Shown here: positions 1 to 5,402 of the stretch, in pieces
Position numbering within the stretch: the first letter of the stretch is position 1
Layout of the letters: every line of letters starts with the position of its first letter
Source of the DNA: an uncultured Spartobacteria bacterium
GTDB lineage: Bacteria; Verrucomicrobiota; Verrucomicrobiia; Chthoniobacterales; UBA6821
Length of the DNA stretch: 5,402 nt
Reading direction: 5' to 3'
Assembly: GCA_903831635.1 (NCBI GenBank)
Contig: CAIKYN010000038.1
Coordinates: 1-5,402, forward strand
Position numbers and translations under genes: made by a program
Notes under the pieces: model-generated
The model's input: only the letters and a program-made list of their open reading frames with translations
Database searches by the model: none
Told to the model about the DNA's origin: nothing

Positions 1-204
1 CGGCACACCCTTGCGGTCACAGATTTCGCCACGCACGGCCGGGAGTCGAACCGTGAGCTGTGAGTGCCCCTTGGTACGGGCCTTGTAGTCGGCGCACTTG
101 AAAATCTGGACGTACCACATCCGCGCCAGGAGCAGGATCAGAGCCAAGGCAAGAATCCCCCCAAGGATGAGGATTTTGCGCAGGGAGTCGTCGAGCGATT
201 TCAT
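1..204 (-). CDS. mrdA: Penicillin-binding protein 2 (peptidoglycan transpeptidase), N-terminal fragment
   Basis: This is the beginning of a class B penicillin-binding protein, the DD-transpeptidase that crosslinks peptidoglycan for side-wall elongation. Only the first 68 codons lie in the window; the gene runs off the left edge. The translation begins MKSLDDSLRK, has one hydrophobic segment at about residues 11-29 (membrane anchor, rest of the protein periplasmic), then the stretch AVRGEICDRKGVP at 56-68. That stretch matches the R-G-x-I-x-D-R-x-G motif that opens the periplasmic part of class B PBPs. The catalytic SxxK, SxN and KTG motifs would lie outside the window. PBP2 rather than PBP3 (FtsI) is inferred from its place directly after mreD, the classical mreBCD-mrdA order. 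The start follows the mreD stop by four bases, and AGGTAAGG just upstream, overlapping the mreD stop, is the best ribosome binding site in the window, which supports this start. Confidence 0.9.
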   Translation of the reverse strand, partial: MKSLDDSLRKILILGGILALALILLLARMWYVQIFKCADYKARTKGHSQLTVRLPAVRGEICDRKGVP

Positions 205-208
205 GGCC

Positions 209-763
209 TTACCTGCTGAAATTGGGCTTCTTGGGGAGAAGGTTCTCCTCAAGGAACACCGGCACGAGTTTGCGAAGAGCAAAGTAAAGGAGAGGAGCAA
301 TCAGTAATGCTGCCACCGAAGGAATCACGACACGCAGGAGAACCGTCATCTCCAGCGGCAGCCCTCCCCTCTTCACACAAAGCACCAGGAACTCGACACC
401 CAGGAGGGTCAGTGTCACGGCGGCGCTGCCGAGGGCATGAACTTCCCATCGCATCCCATGGGTTGCCTCACTTGCCATCTGGAGAAGAATCGCCCAGGTC
501 AGAAAAAACACAACCGGCTCCGTGAGCCCGAGCTCCACCTGTCCCGACTGGATCTGCAGCAACACGAGCCCCTGGACCAAGGCCGTCGCCAGAGCGAAAT
601 AGAGCGACGGCACCAGTGGCAGGGCCATCACCCCGAAACAAAAAACCACAGGCAGAAGCTGGACCCTTTCCTTGAAAGGGGGAATGGCAGGCAAGAGATC
701 CTGAACGGCCACAGCTATCGGCAGCAGAAGCAGGAGAATGATGAAAAGGATGCCTTGCCTCAT
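209..763 (-). CDS. mreD: Rod shape-determining membrane protein MreD
   Basis: A 184-residue, very hydrophobic protein with about five or six predicted membrane segments (roughly residues 3-22, 36-52, 55-73, 83-98, 108-130 and 141-163) and a basic C-terminal tail (PKKPNFSR). MreD is an integral membrane partner of MreC, linking the cytoplasmic MreB filament to the wall-synthesis enzymes. The family is weakly conserved in sequence, so the call rests mainly on length (MreD is usually 160-190 residues), hydrophobicity and its place between mreC and mrdA. The start codon shares ATGA with the mreC stop, which suggests translational coupling. A GGGG run lies about four bases upstream, but there is no canonical Shine-Dalgarno sequence. 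An unrelated small membrane protein is possible but unlikely given the context. Confidence 0.82.
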   Translation of the reverse strand: MRQGILFIILLLLLPIAVAVQDLLPAIPPFKERVQLLPVVFCFGVMALPLVPSLYFALATALVQGLVLLQIQSGQVELGLTEPVVFFLTWAILLQMASEATHGMRWEVHALGSAAVTLTLLGVEFLVLCVKRGGLPLEMTVLLRVVIPSVAALLIAPLLYFALRKLVPVFLEENLLPKKPNFSR

Positions 764-1557
764 TTCGCCCCGGTGACAATGAAGACCTCCTCGAGCGCGC
801 CGAGATCGGCGGAGGGCTCGAGGATGGCTTCGCCATCAAGTTCGCGGGCGTGAAAACTTTTCACCGTGCCGAGAGCGATACCGGAGGGGAAGATCCCTCC
901 GCTCACACCCGCTGTGTAAACTTTCTGCCCGGGCTGAAGATCAGCCAGTTTGCTCAAAAACGTCAGCCTCAACTCACCCACCGGGTCACGTGACCCGGCG
1001 CTGATTCCCTGCTCCTTGGTTCCCTCCACCTTGGCTGCTACCTTGCAGTTTTCATCCGTGACCAGAAGCACCTCGGAGAGGTTGCTAGATACGGCCGTGA
1101 TCTTGCCGACAAGCCCTTTGTCGGTGATCACAGGCATGTCGGGAGTGATGCCATCGGCAGACCCCCGGTTGATCTTGATCGTGCTCCACCAGACGCCGGC
1201 GTCATGTCCCAAAACCAAGGCGGGAACCAGACGGAACGAGGAGCGCTCCCGGTAACCCAACACCTGTCGGAGATGATCGTTATCCTGCTGAAGATCGCGC
1301 AGTCCATTGTTCTCCGCACGGAGCTTTCGGTTCTCGGAGAGCACCCGCTCATACTCCGCCTGGAGTTGATCCAGCGTCATAAGATCCTTACCGAGGGTGC
1401 CGATACTGCTTTTGACCGCGCTTCCGGAACGACTGATCGGCGACATAACCCCTAGAAGTCCCGACTGGAGCCATGACAGCGTGCCGGACTCCAGCAAACA
1501 GAACGCGATCGCAAGCACGGCGAAAACGACAAGGGTGGCAATCTGGATTTTTTTCAT
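760..1557 (-). CDS. mreC: Rod shape-determining protein MreC
   Basis: A 265-residue bitopic protein that acts in the periplasm as a scaffold between MreB/MreD and the elongation PBPs. Layout: short basic cytoplasmic start (MKK), one membrane helix at about residues 6-22, a coiled coil at about 62-100 rich in Leu, Glu, Arg and Asn (EYERVLSENRKLRAENNGL region), then the two beta-barrel domains. Family landmarks in order are W124 with STIKINRGSADGI at 125-137, PVITDKGLVGKI at 142-153, SEVLLVTDENCKV at 161-173, and the C-terminal GVSGGIFPSGIALGTV at 217-232, ending in LEEVFIV. The length is normal for MreC. The start is the first Met before the membrane helix; an AGGA about 11 bases upstream is a distant, weak ribosome binding site. 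The stop overlaps the mreD start. A gap of about 97 bases with a strong hairpin separates it from mreB upstream. Confidence 0.95.
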   Translation of the reverse strand: MKKIQIATLVVFAVLAIAFCLLESGTLSWLQSGLLGVMSPISRSGSAVKSSIGTLGKDLMTLDQLQAEYERVLSENRKLRAENNGLRDLQQDNDHLRQVLGYRERSSFRLVPALVLGHDAGVWWSTIKINRGSADGITPDMPVITDKGLVGKITAVSSNLSEVLLVTDENCKVAAKVEGTKEQGISAGSRDPVGELRLTFLSKLADLQPGQKVYTAGVSGGIFPSGIALGTVKSFHARELDGEAILEPSADLGALEEVFIVTGAK

Positions 1558-1619
1558 CCGGATGGTGTTCCTAGTGCTGTTTTACGGATTGTGGCCCCGG
1601 AAAGGAAGTGCGTGAAATC

Positions 1620-1645
1620 CGGGCGCGGATGACTCCGCAAGCCCG
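1620..1645 (-). promoter_or_regulatory. GC-rich hairpin in the mreB-mreC spacer
   Basis: Read on the minus (mRNA) strand, this is CGGGC, a TT bulge, GCGGA, a GTCA loop, TCCGC and GCCCG: ten base pairs, nearly all G-C, with a four-base loop. It starts about eight bases after the mreB stop. What follows is GATTTCACG, not a run of T, so it is not a textbook intrinsic terminator. A partial terminator, a pause or attenuation site, or a 3'-end stabiliser that keeps mreB mRNA more abundant than mreC-mreD would all fit. The pairing is seen directly; the role is inferred. Confidence 0.6.
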
Positions 1646-1653
1646 AAATGACT

Positions 1654-2691
1654 TTAGGCTCTGGGACGATCGGTCGCGGCAACGGCCCGGAGGAATTCGA
1701 TTTCCTGGAGGGCTTTGCCGGTTCCTTCGGCAACGGCGCTGAGCGGATCCTCGGCCACATGGACCGGAAGACCTGTCTCCTCGGCGATCAGCCTGTCGAG
1801 GCCTCGCAGAAGGGCTCCGCCGCCTGCCAGAACAACTCCGCGGTCGACGAGATCTGCGGAGAGCTCGGGAGGGCAACGCTCAAGCGTGATGCGGACTGCA
1901 TCCACAATACGCGAAACAGGCTCCATGAGTGCCTCACGGATTTCCTGTGACGTGATGGTGATGGTCTTGGGAAGTCCGGCGACCTGATCGCGTCCCTTGA
2001 CCTCCATGGTGAGTTCCTTCTCGAGAACGTGGGCACTGCCAAGACGGAGCTTGATCTCCTCCGCCGTGCGTTCACCGATCAGCAGATTGTAGGCACGCTT
2101 GAGATATTGGGTGACGGAATTATCCAACTCATCACCCGCAACACGCTCGCTCTTGCTGATAACGATTCCCGCCAGCGAAATAATAGCCACCTCGGTGGTG
2201 CCGCCGCCGATGTCGATGATCATGTTGGCAGCGGGATCGGTGACAGGAAGCCCGACACCGATCGCAGCGGCCATCGGCTCCTCGATCAGGTAAACCTCAC
2301 GAGCACCGGCATGCATGGCGGAATCCTTCACAGCGCGCTTCTCCACCTCGGTGATTCCACTTGGAACAGCGATCACGACGCGGGGGCGAACAAAGCGGCG
2401 ATTCCCATGGGCCTTGTTGATGAAGTGCCGAAGCATCGCCTCAGTGATCTCAAAGTCGGCAATGACACCATCCTTGAGAGGACGGATCGCGGTGATATTA
2501 CCGGGTGTGCGTCCAAGCATCCGCTTGGCCTCATCACCGACGGCAAGCACCTGGGTGGTGCCGGCCTTGACGGCGACTATGGAAGGTTCACGGAGAACGA
2601 TGCCCTTGTCCTTGACATAGACAAGGGTGTTGGCGGTTCCGAGATCGATTCCAATATCACTGGAGAGGAATCCGAGAAGGTTGTTGAACAT
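1654..2691 (-). CDS. mreB: Rod shape-determining protein MreB (bacterial actin)
   Basis: A complete 345-residue MreB, the cytoplasmic actin-like ATPase whose membrane-bound filaments orient side-wall synthesis. All nucleotide-site motifs are present: phosphate-1 DLGTANTLVYVKDKG at 16-30, IEEPMAAAIG at 136-145 (the Glu-Glu-Pro region before phosphate-2), phosphate-2 DIGGGTTEVAII at 160-171, IGERTAEEIK at 205-214, and the adenosine-site LAGGGALLRGLD at 288-299. The N-terminus MFNNLLGFLSS is a short hydrophobic amphipathic stretch, as expected for membrane contact. Length is typical of the family (about 335-350). First gene of the mreBCD-mrdA operon, divergent from aroC. The start is well placed relative to the conserved N-terminus, but the bases just upstream (CATTTCCCAAATC) contain no Shine-Dalgarno sequence. 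The C-terminal tail after EFL, rich in Ala and Arg, looks like a lineage-specific extension of about ten residues. Confidence 0.98.
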   Translation of the reverse strand: MFNNLLGFLSSDIGIDLGTANTLVYVKDKGIVLREPSIVAVKAGTTQVLAVGDEAKRMLGRTPGNITAIRPLKDGVIADFEITEAMLRHFINKAHGNRRFVRPRVVIAVPSGITEVEKRAVKDSAMHAGAREVYLIEEPMAAAIGVGLPVTDPAANMIIDIGGGTTEVAIISLAGIVISKSERVAGDELDNSVTQYLKRAYNLLIGERTAEEIKLRLGSAHVLEKELTMEVKGRDQVAGLPKTITITSQEIREALMEPVSRIVDAVRITLERCPPELSADLVDRGVVLAGGGALLRGLDRLIAEETGLPVHVAEDPLSAVAEGTGKALQEIEFLRAVAATDRPRA

Positions 2692-2805
2692 GATTTGGGA
2701 AATGGCTGAGCGTTAGGAAGTCTTGGGTGAAATGAAGCAATGCGACGGCAGTCCCGTGCCCAGTAGCATCTTATTCAGGAAATATGGGATGCCTCCCCGG
2801 CGCGT

Positions 2806-2834
2806 TTGCAATCTTAAGCTGCATCTCATGGAAT
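2806..2834 (+). promoter_or_regulatory. Candidate upstream promoter for aroC
   Basis: TTGCAA at 2806-2811 (four of six to the -35 consensus) and TGGAAT at 2829-2834 (four of six to the -10 consensus) are 17 bases apart on the plus strand. Initiation near 2841 would leave a leader of about 110 bases before aroC. The -10 covers the same bases as the candidate mreB -10 on the other strand. Matches are modest and such pairs occur by chance, so confidence is low. Confidence 0.22.
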
Positions 2835-2858
2835 AAAAGTTCGGAGAGGCCGCGTCAA
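2830..2858 (-). promoter_or_regulatory. Candidate promoter for the mreB operon
   Basis: On the minus strand, TTGACG (2858-2853, five of six matches to the -35 consensus) is followed after 17 bases by TATTCC (2835-2830, three of six to the -10 consensus). TTTATT at 15-base spacing is an alternative -10. Initiation near 2823 would give an mreB leader of about 130 bases. The -35 and spacing are good but the -10 is poor, so this is tentative. Confidence 0.35.
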
Positions 2859-2915
2859 GCACCCCCTCCCTCTCTCCATGGGGTCGAGACCGTGAGTGAG
2901 GAGATTTTGCGTGAG

Positions 2916-2944
2916 TTGACCTGCCGTGGCACGCATACTAACAA
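2916..2944 (+). promoter_or_regulatory. Candidate start-proximal promoter for aroC
   Basis: TTGACC at 2916-2921 (five of six to the -35 consensus) and TAACAA at 2939-2944 (three of six to the -10) are 17 bases apart. Initiation would fall around 2950-2952, right at the preferred aroC ATG, giving a leaderless or nearly leaderless mRNA. The lack of any Shine-Dalgarno sequence before that ATG is compatible with this, but the -10 is weak. Confidence 0.25.
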
Positions 2945-2949
2945 CTCTT

Positions 2950-4038
2950 ATGGCCAGCATCTTTGGAACTCTCTTTCGCGTCTCCACCTGGGGTGAATCC
3001 CATGGCGGAGGGGTCGGCTGCGTCATCGACGGCTGTCCCTCCAGGCTTCCGATCACGGCTGAAGAGATCCAAGTCGAGCTCGACCGCCGCCGCCCGGGAC
3101 AAAGCGACATCGTCACCCCGCGCCAGGAGGAGGACACATGCCGCATCCTTTCCGGGGTTTTTCAGGGACAGACGCTTGGCACCCCCATTCTGGTGGCCGT
3201 CGATAACAAGGATGCACGTCCTTCGGCTTACACCGAGATGGAGACCATGTTCCGTCCCTCGCATGCCGATTTCACCTACCAGACCAAGTACGGCATTCGG
3301 AACTGGGAAGGAGGCGGGCGCTCCTCCGCCCGCGAGACCATCGGTCGCGTGGCTGCCGGAGTCATCGCTCACAAGGTAATCCGCACGCTCCATCCCTCCT
3401 ACGAAGTGGTCGCCTACGTCCGCTCCATCCATGATCTAGAGTCGGACGTCGATCCGGCGACCGTCACAACCGCCCAAGTCGACGCCACCCCAGTCCGCTG
3501 CCCCGATCAGAAAGCCGCCGAGGCAATGATCGCCCGCATTAAGGAAGTTCGTTCCCAGGGAGACAGCATCGGCGGAATCATCGAGTGCATTGTCCGAGGG
3601 GTTCCCCCCTCGCTTGGCGAACCTGTCTTTGACAAGCTCGAAGCCGATCTTGCCAAAGCGATGATGAGTCTCCCCGCGACAAAGGGATTTGAGATCGGCA
3701 GCGGCTTCGCCGGATCACGTCTCACCGGCAGCGAGCACAACGATGCCTTTGTGATGGAGGAAGGAAAGGTCTCCACGGCCACGAACCGCTCTGGCGGTAT
3801 CCAGGGCGGTATCAGCAATGGAGAGCACATCTTCTTCCGTGTCGCCTTCAAGCCGACCGCTACCATCGCAAAATCTCAACAGACGGTGACTGTGGAGGGA
3901 GAGCCTGCGGAGCTTGCCGCACGCGGCCGCCACGATGCCTGCGTCCTGCCGCGCGCCGTTCCGATGGTCGAAGCAATGGTGAATCTCGTCATCTGCGACC
4001 ATCTTCTCCGCCAGCACGGCCAGAATGTCCTCCCCTGA
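2950..4038 (+). CDS. aroC: Chorismate synthase
   Basis: This is a 362-residue chorismate synthase, which converts 5-enolpyruvylshikimate-3-phosphate to chorismate using reduced FMN: the last shared step toward aromatic amino acids, folates and quinones, in the cytoplasm. Conserved blocks appear in order: TWGESHGGGVG at 13-23 (invariant His18), RRRPGQSD at 46-53, RPSHADFTY at 102-110 (second invariant His105), GGGRSSARETIGRVAAG at 121-137, DSIGG at 205-209, GSEHNDAF at 260-267, TNRSGGIQGGISNG at 278-291, and GRHDACVLPRAVPMVEAM at 326-343. Length is normal for the family. I chose the ATG at 2950 because it puts the conserved FGTLFRVSTWGESHG at the usual distance from the N-terminus. A GTG at 2926 would add eight residues (MARILTTL) with no family support. 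No Shine-Dalgarno sequence precedes either start. It is divergent from the mreB operon, and the next gene starts inside its last codons. Confidence 0.97.
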   Translation: MASIFGTLFRVSTWGESHGGGVGCVIDGCPSRLPITAEEIQVELDRRRPGQSDIVTPRQEEDTCRILSGVFQGQTLGTPILVAVDNKDARPSAYTEMETMFRPSHADFTYQTKYGIRNWEGGGRSSARETIGRVAAGVIAHKVIRTLHPSYEVVAYVRSIHDLESDVDPATVTTAQVDATPVRCPDQKAAEAMIARIKEVRSQGDSIGGIIECIVRGVPPSLGEPVFDKLEADLAKAMMSLPATKGFEIGSGFAGSRLTGSEHNDAFVMEEGKVSTATNRSGGIQGGISNGEHIFFRVAFKPTATIAKSQQTVTVEGEPAELAARGRHDACVLPRAVPMVEAMVNLVICDHLLRQHGQNVLP

Positions 4039-4297
4039 TTTTAGACCACTCGCCGAGGTATTGCGCGAACGCCTTGCCGTCATTGCCGATCACACGCACA
4101 GGGATCGGGATGCCGCAGGCCATCTCGAGCGACTGATCGAGGTCTCTCATCGAATTGACACACTAAGCGCAGCGCTTCCAGTCGAGGAACTCGACCCGCA
4201 GTTCCTCCACTACCTTGAGCGTCGTAGCTACGACAAGGCGCTTGCCTGGATCGAGGCGTCAGCCGGTTCGGGAAGCGCTGACCCATTACCAAACTAA
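4025..4297 (+). CDS. Uncharacterised small protein coupled to aroC
   Basis: A 90-residue acidic-to-neutral protein that I do not recognise. It has no signal peptide, membrane segment or Cys pair. It looks mostly alpha-helical: heptad-like Leu/Ile spacing through residues 8-50 (FRPLAEVLRERLAVI, then HLERLIEVSHRIDTLSAAL), followed by a conserved-looking block LDPQFLHYLERRSYDKALAWIE at about 56-77 and a disordered Gly/Ser/Pro tail. The start overlaps the last 14 bases of aroC in another frame, which suggests translation by coupling; there is no Shine-Dalgarno sequence. Codon use resembles aroC, and the frame fills the whole space between aroC and the convergent gene, so I think it is real. The stop codon overlaps that of the convergent pseudouridine synthase gene. 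The function is unknown; a small helical accessory or regulatory protein is only a guess. Confidence 0.7.
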   Translation: MSSPDFRPLAEVLRERLAVIADHTHRDRDAAGHLERLIEVSHRIDTLSAALPVEELDPQFLHYLERRSYDKALAWIEASAGSGSADPLPN

Positions 4298-4857
4298 CGG
4301 AAAATCATTCCTCGTTCGTCGATCGAGAGTTCCTTCCAGACCCCGGGGGCAAGAGTTCCCAGCATCAGCTCCCCGATGCTTTTTCTGATGAGCCTCAGCG
4401 TGGGATGGCCGATCGCAGCGGTCATTCGGCGGACCTGACGGTTCTTACCCTCATGGAGTTCCAAGGCAACCCAGCAATCGGGAACGCTTTTGCGCAAACG
4501 GATCGGAGGATCGCGTGGAGGCACCTCGGGCTGGGGATCGAGCAGCCATGCCCGACAGGGTCGGGTCTTATACTCCTGGATCATCACGCCGCCGGCAAGT
4601 TCCGCAAGCGCTTCGGGGCTGGGCAGACGCTCTACCTGAGCCCAGTAACACCGTGGATGCCCATGCTCCGGATCGAGTAGGCGCGTATTCAGACCAGCCT
4701 CATCACTGAGAAGAAGTAGCCCCTCCGAATCGGCGTCGAGCCGGCCGATCGGATAGACCTGCTTCGGAAAACCGAACTCCGTCAGCGTCCGGTTCGGCGA
4801 TCCATCCGGCGTGAACTGTGAGAGCACGCCGTAAGGTTTGTTGAATGCCAGAATCAT
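4294..4857 (-). CDS. rluE: 23S rRNA pseudouridine synthase, RluE type
   Basis: A 187-residue pseudouridine synthase of the RsuA/RluB/E/F family, which isomerises a uridine in rRNA. It opens directly with the catalytic domain (MILAFNKPYGVLSQF) and lacks the N-terminal S4 RNA-binding domain, as in E. coli RluE (23S U2457). The catalytic motif is GRLDADSEGLLLLS at 38-51, with Asp41 as the nucleophile. CYWAQVERLPSPEALAELAGGV at 70-91 fits the RluE-type (K/Y)xYWVQVEG block, and HEGKNRQVRRMTAAIGHPT at 135-153 is the family's C-terminal signature. The ATG at 4857 is chosen because family homology begins there. The frame stays open upstream to 5289, but that extension is the shadow of the transporter gene. 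The start shares ATGA with the transporter stop, so the two are probably co-transcribed. The target site is inferred from the family only. Confidence 0.92.
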   Translation of the reverse strand: MILAFNKPYGVLSQFTPDGSPNRTLTEFGFPKQVYPIGRLDADSEGLLLLSDEAGLNTRLLDPEHGHPRCYWAQVERLPSPEALAELAGGVMIQEYKTRPCRAWLLDPQPEVPPRDPPIRLRKSVPDCWVALELHEGKNRQVRRMTAAIGHPTLRLIRKSIGELMLGTLAPGVWKELSIDERGMIFR

Positions 4858-5402
4858 TGCCCGGTGGGAGTGGGGCGCACTGTGAGGAGCCTGAGATGTT
4901 TTCTGAAAGTAAAGAAAAGGATCCCGCAGGTCAGCAGCAGCCAGAAGGGGAGGAAGCCGAAGGCATGGCCGAGCTGTTCCTCGGCATTCGATCCGGGAAC
5001 GAGATGCAGAGCCCAGGCAAAGAGCAGACTGATCCCCGCATAGGCCAGATTGATCGTCACCCCTTTGAAAGAAAGGACCGTTGCACGGTGATGAGAGTCG
5101 ACGAGTTGATTGAGATAGGTCGAAACCGCAAAGCCGATCATCGTCATGGCACCCCAGAGGAGATAGCCGAAGAGTAGTCCCCAATAGGGAGGATGGAAGG
5201 CCACCCCTACGAGTCCCACAAAGACCACCCCGGTCATGATCGCGAAGCTGGCACCGATGCTCCTGGTGGTCACCATCTTGCGGATCCAAGGAGAAACAAT
5301 GAGGCCAATGGCCCCCATGGCGGCCCCGAGCACTCCGAAGGCAATCTCGGGAATCTCAATCAGGCGGAAGTAAGAAGTGCTGAAAACAAGGAAGAGTCGA
5401 AC
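4854..5402 (-). CDS. Major facilitator superfamily transporter, C-terminal part
   Basis: The last 182 residues of a membrane transporter whose 5' end lies beyond the right edge of the window; the frame is open to the last base. Hydrophobic segments lie at about residues 18-39, 48-69, 73-97, 116-135 and 149-166, compatible with the final five or so helices of a 12-helix MFS protein. The short loop between helices, DSHHRATVLSFKG at about 102-114, resembles the R-A-T-x-L-S motif of MFS proteins of the drug/sugar efflux type, followed by a helix beginning NLAYAG. The C-terminus is basic and cytoplasmic. The substrate cannot be told from this part. Its stop overlaps the rluE start (ATGA), so it is the upstream gene of that pair. 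A GTG at 5333 could be read as a start but lies inside a helix, so it is not one. Confidence 0.82.
   Translation of the reverse strand, partial: VRLFLVFSTSYFRLIEIPEIAFGVLGAAMGAIGLIVSPWIRKMVTTRSIGASFAIMTGVVFVGLVGVAFHPPYWGLLFGYLLWGAMTMIGFAVSTYLNQLVDSHHRATVLSFKGVTINLAYAGISLLFAWALHLVPGSNAEEQLGHAFGFLPFWLLLTCGILFFTFRKHLRLLTVRPTPTGQ

Larger units (their letters stand above)
2692..2949. other. Divergent mreB-aroC intergenic region
   Basis: About 258 bases with no convincing gene, lying between divergently transcribed mreB and aroC, so it should contain both promoters. Small open frames here, such as plus-strand 2784-2996, show no family resemblance and run into aroC in another frame. I see only short inverted repeats (for example GGGA-GGCA-TCCC on the minus strand near 2788-2799) and no riboswitch or terminator that I recognise. 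Confidence 0.7.

Noticed and set aside
437..853. 138-codon plus-strand frame opposite mreD and the end of mreC
   Set aside because: Its Gln/Arg/His-rich composition is the mirror of a hydrophobic membrane protein on the other strand; it shows no family features.
1620..1645. Classical rho-independent terminator after mreB
   Set aside because: The stem is strong but no T-run follows on the mRNA strand, and mreC-mreD-mrdA need transcription through it, so I list it only as a hairpin of unknown role.
2029..2709. 226-codon open frame on the plus strand opposite mreB
   Set aside because: It is antisense to the well-conserved mreB. The translation has no recognisable domain and is rich in Asp/Gly/His, as expected of a complement shadow in GC-rich DNA.
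2926..2949. GTG start adding eight residues to AroC
   Set aside because: The added residues have no counterpart in the family. The ATG at 2950 gives the usual N-terminus, and the candidate promoter elements overlap this stretch.
2784..2996. 70-codon plus-strand frame in the divergent intergenic region
   Set aside because: It overlaps the start of aroC in another frame, lacks a ribosome binding site and resembles nothing known. It is more likely non-coding promoter DNA.
4294..5289. 331-residue version of the pseudouridine synthase with a 144-residue N-terminal extension
   Set aside because: The extension lies entirely inside the transporter gene in another frame and has shadow-like composition (Arg, Ser, Cys, Leu). 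Homology begins at MILAFNKPYG, so the start is 4857.

Overview
The window is ordinary bacterial chromosome, densely coded and fairly GC-rich. It looks like a member of the PVC group, most likely Verrucomicrobiota. That assignment rests on the general look of the MreB and AroC proteins and the near absence of Shine-Dalgarno sequences; it is an inference, since no rRNA marker is present. I see no mobile element, CRISPR array, tRNA, rRNA or other sign of horizontal transfer.

Left half (1-2691, minus strand): a cell-shape operon transcribed right to left in the order mreB, mreC, mreD, mrdA (PBP2; only the first 68 codons are in the window). MreB is the actin-like filament, MreC and MreD are its membrane partners, and PBP2 is the transpeptidase the complex directs during side-wall synthesis. 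mreC and mreD overlap by four bases (ATGA), and mreD and mrdA are four bases apart. The only real gap is about 97 bases between mreB and mreC, and it holds a strong GC-rich hairpin right after the mreB stop codon.

Middle (2692-2949): a divergent intergenic region of about 258 bases that must hold the promoters of both mreB (leftward) and aroC (rightward). Weak sigma70-like candidates can be picked out on both strands, and two of them share the same -10 region.

Right half: aroC (chorismate synthase, last step of the shikimate pathway) on the plus strand, followed with a 14-base overlap by a 90-residue protein I do not recognise. These converge on a second minus-strand pair: the C-terminal half of a major facilitator superfamily transporter (cut by the window end), joined by an ATGA overlap to an RluE-type 23S rRNA pseudouridine synthase. 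The stop codons of the small hypothetical gene and of the pseudouridine synthase gene overlap, leaving no intergenic space between the convergent transcription units.

I did not find a convincing undescribed system. The points most worth a second look are the mreB-mreC hairpin, the uncharacterised gene coupled to aroC, the interlocked convergent stops, and the start and promoter arrangement of aroC.
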